Part shown: piece by piece, positions 18,017 through 26,609 of the stretch | How the letters are laid out: the number at the start of each line of letters is the position of its first letter | Numbering within the stretch: the stretch's first letter is position 1 | NCBI GenBank assembly: GCA_963752745.1 | Contig: CAVWAK010000012.1 | Span: 66,321 to 130,320 of the forward strand | Reading direction: 5' to 3' | Length of the DNA stretch: 64,000 nucleotides | Source: Thiogranum sp963752745 | GTDB taxonomy: Bacteria; Pseudomonadota; Gammaproteobacteria; DSM-19610 | Translations under genes and position numbers: made by a program | Notes under the pieces: model-generated | What the model saw: only the letters and a program-made list of their open reading frames with translations | What the model was told of the DNA's origin: nothing | Database searches by the model: none

Positions 18017-18547
18017 TTGTGCAATGAGGACATCATAATACCCGAACGTTATCCGGATAAGGCAAGGTGGTTACGAATTTATATCCTGGTGGCCGCATGT
18101 CTTTTATTGACTGGATTACTTGCCCCGATCATCACGCTGACCAAGTTCGTGCTTATTGAAAACACCTTCTCTGTTCTCTCCGGTGTAATTGAACTGTTAG
18201 AGGAAGGGAAAATATTCCTGTTCCTGTTAATAGCAGGGTTTAGTATCGTGCTACCGGTACTCAAGCTCTGGGTACTGTATAGACTGGTGAGTAAAAGTGC
18301 TGCCATGGAGAAATCGGTGCGAAAGCTGCTGCACTGGATGCACCTGTACGGGAAGTGGTCAATGCTGGATGTATTTGTAGTTGCAATATTGGTGGTTGCT
18401 GTAAAGCTGGGGGCAATTGCCGATGTGGAAATGCGGTTCGGGCTTTATGCTTTCGCAGCTTCTGTGCTGCTCACTATGTATATTACCTCGAGTATCGTAG
18501 GTCTGACCAATCAGGCAGGTTCAACGCCTCCCGGCCGTGCACTCTGA
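18017..18547 (+). CDS. PqiA-like (paraquat-inducible protein A domain) membrane protein
   Basis: 176 residues with four predicted membrane helices (IYILVAACLLLTGLLAPII, GKIFLFLLIAGFSIVLPVLK, FVVAILVVAVKLG, LYAFAASVLLTMYITSSI). The block VLPVLKLWVLYRLV with later LHWMHLYGKWSMLDVFVVA is the PqiA domain signature (GKWSM.DVF). The only usable start is TTG 18017, with GGGATG upstream; no in-frame ATG or GTG comes before the first helix. Full-length PqiA has two such domains and works with MCE proteins; this is a single-domain form without pqiB nearby, as seen in other marine gammaproteobacteria. Confidence 0.8.
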   Translation: MCNEDIIIPERYPDKARWLRIYILVAACLLLTGLLAPIITLTKFVLIENTFSVLSGVIELLEEGKIFLFLLIAGFSIVLPVLKLWVLYRLVSKSAAMEKSVRKLLHWMHLYGKWSMLDVFVVAILVVAVKLGAIADVEMRFGLYAFAASVLLTMYITSSIVGLTNQAGSTPPGRAL

Positions 18548-18562
18548 GGTGAGTCACTTTAA

Positions 18563-19228
18563 ATGTCATTTTTGATCGCTTTTTTTTACGACACGTGCAT
18601 GGCAACGGCAGAAGACGCATGCTTGAGAGAATGGCGGCGTGAACTTCTGGAACAGGTCAGTGGCGACGTACTGGAAGTTGGTGCCGGTACCGGAGCCAAT
18701 ATCGAATTTTATTCTGAATCCGTTACTGGACTGACCCTGTCCGAACCTGACAGGCACATGCGTAAGCAACTGGAGGCCAGGGTTGCTGGTAGCGATACCA
18801 GGAACATCCATGTATCCGCCGGCTCAGCCGAGAACATTGACGCGAAAAACGAATCATTTGACTTTGTAGTGGCTTCGCTGGTTTGCTGCTCGGTACCGGA
18901 TCCGGGAGCTGCATTGCTTGAAATAAGGCGCGTATTAAAGCCGGAGGGTTGCCTGGTTTTCCTGGAACATGTGGCTGCTGAAAACGGCACCAGGAGAAGA
19001 CTTTGGCAGAACCGGATTACTCCGTTATGGCGCAAGCTGGCTGGCAATTGTCATTTAAACAGGGAAACGGAAGCAGCCTTGTTATCTGCCGGTTTCAAGA
19101 TCAGGGACATCAAGCGGGAAAGCATGCGCAAAGCGGTCTCACTCGTCAGACCCACAATACGGGGCATCGCGGTAAAAACCCGGGATAGCCTCATCGACCA
19201 GGAAAGTTGTCATGTCTGTCATCGCTAA
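18563..19228 (+). CDS. Class I SAM-dependent methyltransferase (PmtA/METTL7-like)
   Basis: 221 residues. Motif I VLEVGAGTGANIEFY (about 36-50), followed by LSEPDRHMRKQLEAR, motif IV DFVVASLVCCSVPDPGAAL and the KPEGCLVFLEHVAAENGTRR block. The last block and the C-terminal helix resemble phospholipid-type (PmtA-like) and METTL7-type methyltransferases, so a lipid or small hydrophobic acceptor is likely but unproven. It starts 15 bases after the PqiA-like gene and its 3' end overlaps the next gene by 17 bases, indicating one transcript. Confidence 0.82.
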   Translation: MSFLIAFFYDTCMATAEDACLREWRRELLEQVSGDVLEVGAGTGANIEFYSESVTGLTLSEPDRHMRKQLEARVAGSDTRNIHVSAGSAENIDAKNESFDFVVASLVCCSVPDPGAALLEIRRVLKPEGCLVFLEHVAAENGTRRRLWQNRITPLWRKLAGNCHLNRETEAALLSAGFKIRDIKRESMRKAVSLVRPTIRGIAVKTRDSLIDQESCHVCHR

Positions 19229-19568
19229 CATCGTTATCGGCGCCATCGCCCTGCTACACCTCTATATACTGGTACTCGAGATGTTTCTTTGGGAGAAGCC
19301 GGCTGGACTGCGCGCCTTCGGCCTCACCCGGGAGGCTGCAAGATCCACGCGGGTTTTGGCTGCCAATCAGGGTTTGTACAATGGATTCCTGGCCGCGGGC
19401 TTGTTGTGGGGTTTGAGTCTCGGTCACGATGGTACCAGCGTGAAGGGTTTTTTTCTGTCCTGCATTCTGATCGCAGGTCTTTATGGCGCCGCCACTGCCA
19501 GTCGGAAAATCCTGTTCGTACAGGCTGTTCCCGCGGCTGCCGGGCTGCTCCTCCTGTTTCAGGCATAG
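19212..19568 (+). CDS. DUF1304 family membrane protein
   Basis: 118 residues, four membrane helices (VIANIVIGAIALLHLYILVL, GLYNGFLAAGLLWGLSLG, FFLSCILIAGLYGAATA, AVPAAAGLLLLFQA). Family marks: the N-terminal H..I..lE..LWE segment (LHLYILVLEMFLWEKPAG), LAANQGLYNGFLAAGL and the AGLYGAATASRKILFVQ segment. Function unknown; the family is widespread. Overlaps the preceding methyltransferase gene by 17 bases. Confidence 0.87.
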   Translation: MSVIANIVIGAIALLHLYILVLEMFLWEKPAGLRAFGLTREAARSTRVLAANQGLYNGFLAAGLLWGLSLGHDGTSVKGFFLSCILIAGLYGAATASRKILFVQAVPAAAGLLLLFQA

Positions 19569-19602
19569 AACTTTTAGCGCACCAGGGACTCTATAGAAAG
19601 CA

Positions 19603-19962
19603 ATGAGCGATCTTACACTTCAGTTTGTCTACAACGCCAAAAGCGGGAAAGTTAACGCGCTGTTTGATATTGCCCACAAGGTATTGTCACCCCAGACTTA
19701 CAGTTGCGACCTGTGTCAGATCACACATGATGCTTTCACTGAAAACGCCGAGTTTACGGCGCTGAAATCCCGGCACCCGATTGAGCTGTTCCATATTGAT
19801 GAATACGAGGCGCGCTACCCGGCAGAGGATCACTACCCGGTTATTGTCGTACGCCGCAATAATGAAATCGTACAGCGTATTGGTCGTGAACGCATTGGCG
19901 AGTTGCACTCTGTAGAGGATCTGAGATCACTCGTCGAAGCCATCGAGGCTGCGGAACCATAA
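19603..19962 (+). CDS. Conserved hypothetical protein with CxxC motif
   Basis: 119 residues. It starts LTLQFVYNAKSGKVNALFDIAHKVLSPQTYSCDLCQITHDAF, where a CDLC motif follows a strand-helix unit; later YPVIVVRRNNEIVQRIGRERIGEL resembles the closing part of a thioredoxin-like fold. I know similar short proteins (VYN..SG....l.D..HK..SP.tY.C.LC..T) as uncharacterised conserved proteins. It may be a small redox or metal protein; no partner is visible. It ends 26 bases before the convergent CBS gene. Confidence 0.65.
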   Translation: MSDLTLQFVYNAKSGKVNALFDIAHKVLSPQTYSCDLCQITHDAFTENAEFTALKSRHPIELFHIDEYEARYPAEDHYPVIVVRRNNEIVQRIGRERIGELHSVEDLRSLVEAIEAAEP

Positions 19963-19988
19963 CCCAACCCTGCGTACCACCCCCCCAA

Positions 19989-20387
19989 TCAGTCTGCGAT
20001 GCCTTTCATTACCATATCGGTAAAACTGACTATGCCGACCATACGTCCTGCTTCGATTACTGTTGCACGAGATAATCCAAATTGCTCAAACATGCGCGCA
20101 CAGTAGCGGATATCCATCTCCGGTGGCACTGATATTACCGGCTTTGACATAATCTCGTAGATATTGACGCGCTCCGGGGAGCGGCCCTTTGCCAGTACCT
20201 GTTTGGCGATATCCGACAGCAGCACAATACCAAACTCGTCATCATCATGCCGTTTGTTGACCACCAGGGACTTGGTGTCGACGTGCTTCATGGCATCCAG
20301 TGCGTCTTTGACGGTCAGCTTGCCGTCGATCAGGTCGAAGTCGGTTTTCATGACGTCGCGCACCCGCACTATTGGTTTGTCTTTCAT
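19989..20387 (-). CDS. CBS-pair domain protein
   Basis: 132 residues made of two CBS motifs: VRDVMKTDFDLIDGKLTVKDALDAM up to FGIVLLSDIAKQVL, and IYEIMSKPVISVPPEMDI up to MVGIVSFTDMVMKG. CBS pairs bind adenine nucleotides or other ligands and gate attached enzymes or transporters. The start ATG overlaps the stop of the PII-like gene (ATGA). It is the last gene of the operon DUF2970-DUF1538-DUF1538-PII-like-CBS, so it probably regulates the DUF1538 membrane pair; that is inference from context. Confidence 0.87.
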   Translation of the reverse strand: MKDKPIVRVRDVMKTDFDLIDGKLTVKDALDAMKHVDTKSLVVNKRHDDDEFGIVLLSDIAKQVLAKGRSPERVNIYEIMSKPVISVPPEMDIRYCARMFEQFGLSRATVIEAGRMVGIVSFTDMVMKGIAD

Positions 20388-20734
20388 AACTTGTCCTCTA
20401 CTTGTTCGACCAGTAAATCTACCTGGTGTTGCACGCCAACGGCGTCTTCGACATCGATCTGGAAAGCGATGCCGGTACCCGGCCTTTCTTCAAAGCGCCC
20501 CACCCGGCACACGGTTTCCAGTATTTGTCGACTCAGGTGTTCTTCTACCAGGAACAGCAACACATCGCGCTGCGTTTCCAGTGACAGACCCAGGAATGTC
20601 TTGCTCTTTTCCAGACCCTCACCGCGAGCATTGTTGATAACGGTAGCACCTGTCGCACCGCTCTTCCGGGCAGCATCCATTACCTTGTCGGTAACGGTAT
20701 CTTCGACCAGTGCAATAATCAGTTTGAAGTGCAT
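20384..20734 (-). CDS. PII-like signalling protein
   Basis: 116 residues. Ferredoxin-like PII pattern: MHFKLIIALVEDTVTDKVMDAARKSGATGATV for strand 1-helix 1-strand 2, a T-loop-like segment GEGLEKSKTFLGLSLETQRDV, then LLFLVEEHLSRQILETVCRV, and a B-loop-like EERPGTGIAFQIDVEDAVGV. It lacks the canonical GlnB T-loop with Tyr51, so it belongs with the divergent PII-like proteins that sense nucleotides or other small ligands. It lies 28 bases after the second DUF1538 gene, the arrangement expected for a regulator of that membrane protein. Confidence 0.82.
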   Translation of the reverse strand: MHFKLIIALVEDTVTDKVMDAARKSGATGATVINNARGEGLEKSKTFLGLSLETQRDVLLFLVEEHLSRQILETVCRVGRFEERPGTGIAFQIDVEDAVGVQHQVDLLVEQVEDKL

Positions 20735-20762
20735 AGCTGCGCTCCCCTTGTTGTTACTTTGT

Positions 20763-21533
20763 TTACCATTTACGAGGACCTGTACGCAGACCGGAAAGTT
20801 GCGCGTAGGCCATCACACTCATCATCGGGAACAGGCTGGCAAATGCAATCAGGCCAAACCCGTCAATCAATACATTGCGCCCCGGCACTGTCTCTGCCAG
20901 ACCCAGACCCAGTGCCGCTACCAGCGGCACCGTAACGGTGGATGTCGTCACACCACCGGAATCATAGGCCAGCGGAATGATCATACGTGGCGCGAAAACG
21001 GTCTGGATTACCACGATTATATAACCCACGATAATAAAATAGTGGATCGGCAAGCCGGTGACGATACGGAAGGTGCCCAGTGATATACCCACGGCCACGC
21101 CCAGTGCTACAGCAATACGCAGACCCCATATACCTATCGCCCCTGCCGATACCTGGTTGGCTTTCATGGCGACAGCCAGCAGCGCAGGCTCGGCAATGGT
21201 GGTGGAAAAGCCAATCGCGAAGGCGAAAATATACACCCACACGTAATCAGCCCAGTGTACCGACTCGATAACACCCTCGACCCCCTCGTAGATAAACGCG
21301 GGATTGGTCAGCTGCGACGCCATTAAACGGCCCAGGGGGAACAGTGCTTCTTCAAGACCGACCAGGAACAGCGTCAGACCCAACAGCACATAGACAAATC
21401 CGCCAACCACCCGCGCAGGGTTGGCTATAGGACGCCGAATGACTATGAACTGAAAGGCCGCAATGATGGTGGCGATAGGTAATACATCGATAATGGTATC
21501 GAGCAGCGTTTGCCACAGTTCCTGCAGTAACAT
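20763..21533 (-). CDS. DUF1538 family membrane protein, second subunit
   Basis: 256 residues from ATG 21533, overlapping the previous stop (TGATG). About seven hydrophobic segments. The family signature AYDSGGVTTSTVTVPLVAALG occurs near residues 185-205, preceded by FSTTIAEPALLAVA (about 105) and followed by IDGFGLIAFASLFPMMSV. Repeated AEPAL and DSGGVTTS motifs in mid-membrane recall re-entrant substrate-binding loops of transporters. DUF1538 proteins usually occur as pairs or two-domain fusions, as here. No substrate is known. Confidence 0.85.
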   Translation of the reverse strand: MLLQELWQTLLDTIIDVLPIATIIAAFQFIVIRRPIANPARVVGGFVYVLLGLTLFLVGLEEALFPLGRLMASQLTNPAFIYEGVEGVIESVHWADYVWVYIFAFAIGFSTTIAEPALLAVAMKANQVSAGAIGIWGLRIAVALGVAVGISLGTFRIVTGLPIHYFIIVGYIIVVIQTVFAPRMIIPLAYDSGGVTTSTVTVPLVAALGLGLAETVPGRNVLIDGFGLIAFASLFPMMSVMAYAQLSGLRTGPRKW

Positions 21534-22270
21534 CAATGGATCACCATGCCGTAGATCATGACAAAAATCATTGGCGTCAACGATGCGAAGGCAATCAGGC
21601 CAAAACCATCTATCATCGGGTTACGCCCGCGGATCGAGGTCGCCAGGCCTACGCCGAGCGCGGTCACCAGTGGCACGGTTATCGTGGATGTGGTGACACC
21701 ACCGGAGTCGTACGCAATACCGATGATTTCCCGTGGCGCAATCGCGGTCAGCAGCACTACCACGACATAACCACAGATAATAATCCAGTGCATGGGCCAG
21801 CCCTTGAGGATACGCACTACCCCCAGGAGAATCGCGAACCCTACAGAGAGCGCGACAGTCAAACGCAGGCCGTTGGCGTACGCTTCCCGGGCGTCATCGC
21901 TGGTCGCGATGGCCCCCGCATCAGCAGCGACCTCGGCGGCCTCCTCGGAAACGGCAATCAGCGCCGGCTCTGCGACCGTGGTGCCGAATCCCAGCGTAAA
22001 CGCAAACACCAGCAGCCAGAACAGACTGCCTTTGCGCGCCAGCGCATGCGCCAGTGATTCACCGATGGGGAATAGTCCCATTTCGAGACCGCGTATGAAA
22101 AATGTCAGCCCCAGGACCACGAGCAACAGGCCGGTTACCAGCTGCACCAGGTTGGGTATCGGTTGCTGCAGCACGACAAGCTGGAAAAACATCACCACCA
22201 GCACCACAGGCGCAAGATCGCGCACACTGCCCAACAACGAACTTCCCAGGGCCTTGAAGGCTTTTCTCAA
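21533..22270 (-). CDS. DUF1538 family membrane protein, first subunit
   Basis: 245 residues. Same organisation as its partner: FGTTVAEPALIAVSEEAAEV, AYDSGGVTTSTITVPLVTALG and MIDGFGLIAFASLTPMIFV, with about seven membrane segments. Between the AEPAL loop and the next helix it has an acidic/alanine-rich insertion (EEAAEVAADAGAIATSDDA) missing in the other copy. The two genes are translationally coupled. A heterodimeric transporter or channel under control of the PII-like and CBS proteins is the most economical reading, but it is inference. Confidence 0.85.
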   Translation of the reverse strand: MRKAFKALGSSLLGSVRDLAPVVLVVMFFQLVVLQQPIPNLVQLVTGLLLVVLGLTFFIRGLEMGLFPIGESLAHALARKGSLFWLLVFAFTLGFGTTVAEPALIAVSEEAAEVAADAGAIATSDDAREAYANGLRLTVALSVGFAILLGVVRILKGWPMHWIIICGYVVVVLLTAIAPREIIGIAYDSGGVTTSTITVPLVTALGVGLATSIRGRNPMIDGFGLIAFASLTPMIFVMIYGMVIH

Positions 22271-22309
22271 CCCATCACTCCCGAAAACCGGATCAGCAAA
22301 GCCTGCGAC

Positions 22310-22537
22310 TTAAGCTGGCTGGGCGACTGACACGACCAGCTTCACCACACCCCAGACAGCAAGAACAAACAGGACGGTAACGATCAGCCCGACGGCAATG
22401 TACGCCTTGACACTACCCTTGGCGAAGTCCTCTTCATGCTTTTTGCTGCTCTGCACGCCAAACATTGAAGCGGATACGCTACGGAATACGCTGAACAGCG
22501 ATTGTCCGCGCGGTGATGAATTGTCCTGCTGCGCCAT
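22310..22537 (-). CDS. DUF2970 family small membrane protein
   Basis: 75 residues. A polar N-terminus MAQQDNSSPRGQSLFSVFRSV with the DUF2970 pattern of a short segment ending SVSASMFGVQS, then one membrane helix AYIAVGLIVTVLFVLAVWGVV near the C-terminus. First gene of the DUF1538-PII-CBS operon, 39 bases ahead of the first DUF1538 gene. It may assist assembly of the membrane proteins; no direct evidence. Confidence 0.8.
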   Translation of the reverse strand: MAQQDNSSPRGQSLFSVFRSVSASMFGVQSSKKHEEDFAKGSVKAYIAVGLIVTVLFVLAVWGVVKLVVSVAQPA

Positions 22538-22783
22538 GCAGCCTCCTTCTACGGGTATCGTTTGTAATCAGTAAATTAGATCAGCCTCTAACCAAGCCGA
22601 TTTAAATCATACAGTTAAGTTTGCCTCATTCGGGCCGCTAGCCACAAGCGACACCATTGGTAAAAGAACATTCTAATCCCAATTCAGTGTCTTAGGGGAT
22701 ATCTTTCCCCGGTGACGCGGTCGGCATGGATTGCTCCGCAGTGGGTTGTTTTGCTGTGAACACTATAGGAAATGAGGCACCGT

Positions 22784-23848
22784 ATGCCGACGATACTGAT
22801 CCTGGACCGTGACGGGTGCAGGCGAGAACGTCTGGTCGAGCTGGGCCGGCGTATCGACCAGACCATCCACATTGAAGCGTTCCTTGAAGCGGAATCGGCA
22901 CTGTCGTGGCTGCAGTGGCACACCGCCGACCTGGTGATCGCCGACTATACGCTTTCCGGTATGGATCCCTGCCATCTAATCCAGCACCTGCGTCTGTTAC
23001 CGCATGGCCACGAATTACCTGTGCTGATGATGACCCCATGGGAAAACCGCGATTTGCGTCGCTGCGCCCTGGATGCCGGCGCTACCGATCTGCTGGTAAC
23101 GCCCATCGATGACCTGGAATTTCATGCCCGCTGCAGCAACCTGCTGGCCCAGCGCCGCCAGCAACACATGATTCACGAGCGTGCCTGCTGGCTGGAACAA
23201 AAAGTCGCTGATGCCACCAGTGAAGTACGTCGGCGCGAACATGAAACACTGTTGCGACTGGCCAAAGCCGGCGAATATCGCGATGAGGAAACCGGCAATC
23301 ACGTTATCCGTATGGCCAAATACTCGCGGGTTATCGCCGAGCAAATGGGGTTGTCAGAAGACGAATGCGATGCCATTGAGCTGGCCGCGCCCATGCATGA
23401 CATCGGCAAAATCGGTATCCCCGATGAAATCCTGCGCAAGCCAGCGCGCCTGACACACTGCGAATTCGAGATTATGAAAACGCACACCCAGATCGGCTAT
23501 GAAATCCTCAAGGACAGCCCGTCGAAATACCTGCAAATGGGCGCCATCATCGCGCTGAGCCACCATGAACGATTCAACGGTGCCGGTTATCCCAACAAAC
23601 TCGGTGGTCAGGAAATACCACTGGCCGCACGCATCGTCAGCGTCGCGGACGCCTACGATGCGCTGACCTCGGAACGCCCGTACAAACCCCGCTGGGAAAT
23701 GCAGAAAGCCCTCGACTACATCAACGAGCAGCGCGGCCGGTTCTTCGATCCAGCCTGCCTGGATGCATTTATGGCGCAACTCGATCGTATCAGCAAAATC
23801 CAGTATACGCTCGGCGACCAGGAAGAACGTCTCACCGCCAGCCGCTAA
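22784..23848 (+). CDS. Response regulator with HD-GYP domain (RpfG-like c-di-GMP phosphodiesterase)
   Basis: 354 residues from ATG 22784 (alternative ATG 22772, whose ribosome site would be too close). Receiver domain at 1-125: acidic pair D8/D10, phospho-acceptor D54 in VIADYTLSGMDP, T84. The conserved Lys-Pro is TP (T106-P107), so the Lys is missing. The HD-GYP domain (about 160-350) has MHDIGKIGIPDEIL and HHERFNGAGYPN, the catalytic HD and the GYP signature. Such proteins cleave c-di-GMP. No sensor kinase is adjacent. Divergent from the DUF2970 operon. Confidence 0.92.
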   Translation: MPTILILDRDGCRRERLVELGRRIDQTIHIEAFLEAESALSWLQWHTADLVIADYTLSGMDPCHLIQHLRLLPHGHELPVLMMTPWENRDLRRCALDAGATDLLVTPIDDLEFHARCSNLLAQRRQQHMIHERACWLEQKVADATSEVRRREHETLLRLAKAGEYRDEETGNHVIRMAKYSRVIAEQMGLSEDECDAIELAAPMHDIGKIGIPDEILRKPARLTHCEFEIMKTHTQIGYEILKDSPSKYLQMGAIIALSHHERFNGAGYPNKLGGQEIPLAARIVSVADAYDALTSERPYKPRWEMQKALDYINEQRGRFFDPACLDAFMAQLDRISKIQYTLGDQEERLTASR

Positions 23849-23915
23849 CCACTGGCCATCCCGTAGCTGAAGCCGTAGCATAAAGGCTCCTGGCTTCTGC
23901 ACATACCCTGACTCT

Positions 23916-25178
23916 ATGTTACGCGCTTTTCTTTCTGCGCTTTTGTTACTGACGCTGCCATGCAACGTGGGAACGGCTGCATCGCCAACAGACGTCACCG
24001 GGATTCATATCGATCTCCCCGGATCTCATCTCCAGCCCCACGAACTCGCGGTTATAGTGAATGATGCCGACCCGCTAAGCGTACAGATTGGTAATTATTA
24101 TCGTCAGGCGCGCCAACTGCCCGAAGCAAACGTCATTCACATCCGTTTCAGGCCGGGACACGGCCGAATGAGCCCCGCCGAATTTACACCACTGAAAGCT
24201 ACTGTCGACAAGGCTACGCCGGAACACGTTCAGGCCTATGCGTTGACCTGGATGACACCCTTCCGTGTCGATTGCATGTCCATCACATCTGCGTTCAGTT
24301 TTGGTTTTGACAAGGCCTGGTGCTCAGCGAAACGCTGCGCACCTACCCGGTTCAGTCCACTATATAACTACACCGGCAACCGTCCGTGGAGTGACCGCGG
24401 CGTCCGCCCCACCATGAGTATTGCCGCAAGGGATTTCGCTACTGCGCAGCAACTGATCGACAGGGGTATTACATCAGATGGCACCCGGCCAGCGGGCACA
24501 GCCTACCTGGTAAGCACGCCCGACAAAGCACGTAACGTCCGCGCCAGCAACTTTCGGCGCATTCAGCAGGCCATGCAGGGCTGGATAGCAACGCAGCAAG
24601 TCACCGGCAAAGGCCTCAAGGACCGCGACGACGTGCTGTTCTACTTTACCGGCATCACAAAAGTCCCCTATCTCGATACGCTCAGGTTCAAGCCGGGGGC
24701 AGTCGCCGATCATCTGACGTCTGCTGGTGGAAAACTTACCGGGAAAAAACAAATGAGCGCGCTACGCTGGCTCGAGGCCGGCGCCACCGGCAGTTTCGGC
24801 ACCGTGGTGGAACCCTGCAACCTGCTCGGCAAGTTCCCGAACCCCGGTCTGCTGATGAATTCCTACGGAAGCGGCCGCAGCCTGATCCAGGCCTACTGGC
24901 AAAGCGTGCAACAACCGGGCGAAGGAATTTTTATCGGTGAGCCGTTAGCGGCACCTTTTTCGGGATACAGGTTGACTGCAGAGGGCGGTGACCTTTGGCT
25001 GAATACACGCATTTTACAGCCCGGGAACTACCAGCTGGCTTATTCGAAGTATCCGATCGGGCCCTTCGAAATCACTGGATTACTGAAAGCCAGCTATCAC
25101 CAGACAAGGTTCCGGTTACCCATGCCGGGCAAGGGCTACTACCGGTTACAGCGCGTGCGGACTCCCAACAGAGGGTAA
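23916..25178 (+). CDS. TIGR03790 family exported protein
   Basis: 420 residues. N-terminal signal peptide MLRAFLSALLLLTLPCNVGTAA. The mature part begins PHELAVIVNDADPLSVQIGNYY, the TIGR03790 hallmark (VvvNd.dp.S..ia.yY...R.lP..nv), with later WMTPFRVDCMSITSAFSFGF and WLEAGATGSFGTVVEPCN near residues 285-305. The family is found in Proteobacteria and Planctomycetes, is exported, and has no established activity. A fold related to caspase/gingipain-like proteases has been suggested for similar sequences; I cannot confirm that here. Same direction as the HD-GYP gene, 67 bases after it. Confidence 0.85.
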   Translation: MLRAFLSALLLLTLPCNVGTAASPTDVTGIHIDLPGSHLQPHELAVIVNDADPLSVQIGNYYRQARQLPEANVIHIRFRPGHGRMSPAEFTPLKATVDKATPEHVQAYALTWMTPFRVDCMSITSAFSFGFDKAWCSAKRCAPTRFSPLYNYTGNRPWSDRGVRPTMSIAARDFATAQQLIDRGITSDGTRPAGTAYLVSTPDKARNVRASNFRRIQQAMQGWIATQQVTGKGLKDRDDVLFYFTGITKVPYLDTLRFKPGAVADHLTSAGGKLTGKKQMSALRWLEAGATGSFGTVVEPCNLLGKFPNPGLLMNSYGSGRSLIQAYWQSVQQPGEGIFIGEPLAAPFSGYRLTAEGGDLWLNTRILQPGNYQLAYSKYPIGPFEITGLLKASYHQTRFRLPMPGKGYYRLQRVRTPNRG

Positions 25179-25263
25179 TACCAACCGGGATGCTACGCGT
25201 CGAGCGGACGTTTCTCGTTGACCGCCCCGGTTGATTATTCAACTTCCGGTTCGCTCCTGAAAG

Positions 25264-26556
25264 CTATTCGAACGGGTGCCTTTTTATAATCGTCTCTTCA
25301 CGATCCGGGCCGGTGGAGATAATGTCGACAGGGACTTCACAGAGTTCCTCGACCTTGGCCAGGTAGTCACGTGCGGCCTGCGGCAGGTTATCTACCGACT
25401 TTACGCCTACTGTGGAGTCCTGCCAGCCCGTCATCTCGATGAGTACCGGCTCGCATTTCTCGAACAGATCGGCACCCACGGGCGGCGTCATGACTTCTTT
25501 GCCATCAAGTTTGTAGGCGACGCAGATTTTCACCGTTTCCATACCGTCGAGCACGTCGAGCTTGGTCACGCACATGCCGGTAACACTGTTGATTTCCAGC
25601 GAACGTTTCAGGGCGACGATATCCAGCCAGCCACAGCGGCGCTGTCGGCCGGTAGTTGCACCAAACTCATGCCCTTTCTCGCCGAGGTGATTACCGTCAT
25701 CATCAAACAGCTCGGTCGGGAATGGTCCCGCACCGACACGCGTGGTATAGGCTTTGACAATACCCAGCACATAATCCAGGTCACGTGGTCCCACGCCGCT
25801 GCCGCTGGCAGCACCACCGGCCGTGGTGGTTGATGAAGTCACATAGGGATAGGTACCGTGATCAATATCCAGCAGCGCACCCTGGGCACCCTCGAACATA
25901 ATACTCTTGCCCTGTTTACGCAGGGAGTGCAGCGTACCGGGGATATCCTCGACCATGGGCGCTATCTGCTCACCCTGCGCCAACGCTTCATCGAGCACCT
26001 GCTGATAATCAACGGTATCTGCCTTGAAATAATGTTCCAGCGCAAAGTTGTGATATTCCATAACTTCGCGCAGACGTTCCTTGAAGTGTTCGGGATCGAG
26101 CAGTTCACCCAAACGGATGCCCCGGCGTGACACCTTGTCTTCGTACGTCGGACCAATACCACGGCCGGTTGTACCGATGGCTTTCTTGCCGCGTGCCACT
26201 TCGCGCGCCTGATCGAGCGCTATATGGTAAGGCAGAATCAATGGGCAGGATTCACTGATCCCCAGGCGTTCACGAGCCGGTACGCCACTGGCTTCCAGCA
26301 TGCTCATTTCTTCCAGCAATGCTGTCGGCGAAAGCACTACGCCGTTACCAATCAGGCAACGCACGCCAACGCGCAGAATCCCCGACGGGATCAGGTGCAA
26401 CACTGTTTTTTTGCCTTCGATCACCAGCGTATGACCGGCGTTATGGCCACCCTGAAAGCGCACCACGGCAGAGGCGCGATCGGTCAGCAGATCAACAATT
26501 TTACCCTTACCTTCGTCACCCCACTGGGTGCCGATTACGACGACGTTCTTACCCAT
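25264..26556 (-). CDS. purA: Adenylosuccinate synthetase
   Basis: GTP-dependent first step from IMP to AMP. 430 residues. P-loop-like GTQWGDEGKGKIVDLLTDRA at residues 8-27, with the catalytic Asp in GDEGKGK and His in GGHNAGHT (35-42). Further blocks: QFEGAQGALLDIDHGTYP equivalent (MFEGAQGALLDIDHGTYPY), and GATTGRQRRCGWLDIVAL. Last gene of the nnr-to-purA superoperon, 53 bases after hisZ, the order seen in many gammaproteobacteria. Confidence 0.97.
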   Translation of the reverse strand: MGKNVVVIGTQWGDEGKGKIVDLLTDRASAVVRFQGGHNAGHTLVIEGKKTVLHLIPSGILRVGVRCLIGNGVVLSPTALLEEMSMLEASGVPARERLGISESCPLILPYHIALDQAREVARGKKAIGTTGRGIGPTYEDKVSRRGIRLGELLDPEHFKERLREVMEYHNFALEHYFKADTVDYQQVLDEALAQGEQIAPMVEDIPGTLHSLRKQGKSIMFEGAQGALLDIDHGTYPYVTSSTTTAGGAASGSGVGPRDLDYVLGIVKAYTTRVGAGPFPTELFDDDGNHLGEKGHEFGATTGRQRRCGWLDIVALKRSLEINSVTGMCVTKLDVLDGMETVKICVAYKLDGKEVMTPPVGADLFEKCEPVLIEMTGWQDSTVGVKSVDNLPQAARDYLAKVEELCEVPVDIISTGPDREETIIKRHPFE

Positions 26557-26609
26557 TACATTTCAACCCTGGTGCTTGTTGCACCTGATTCATCGTTTAT
26601 TTACCAGTC

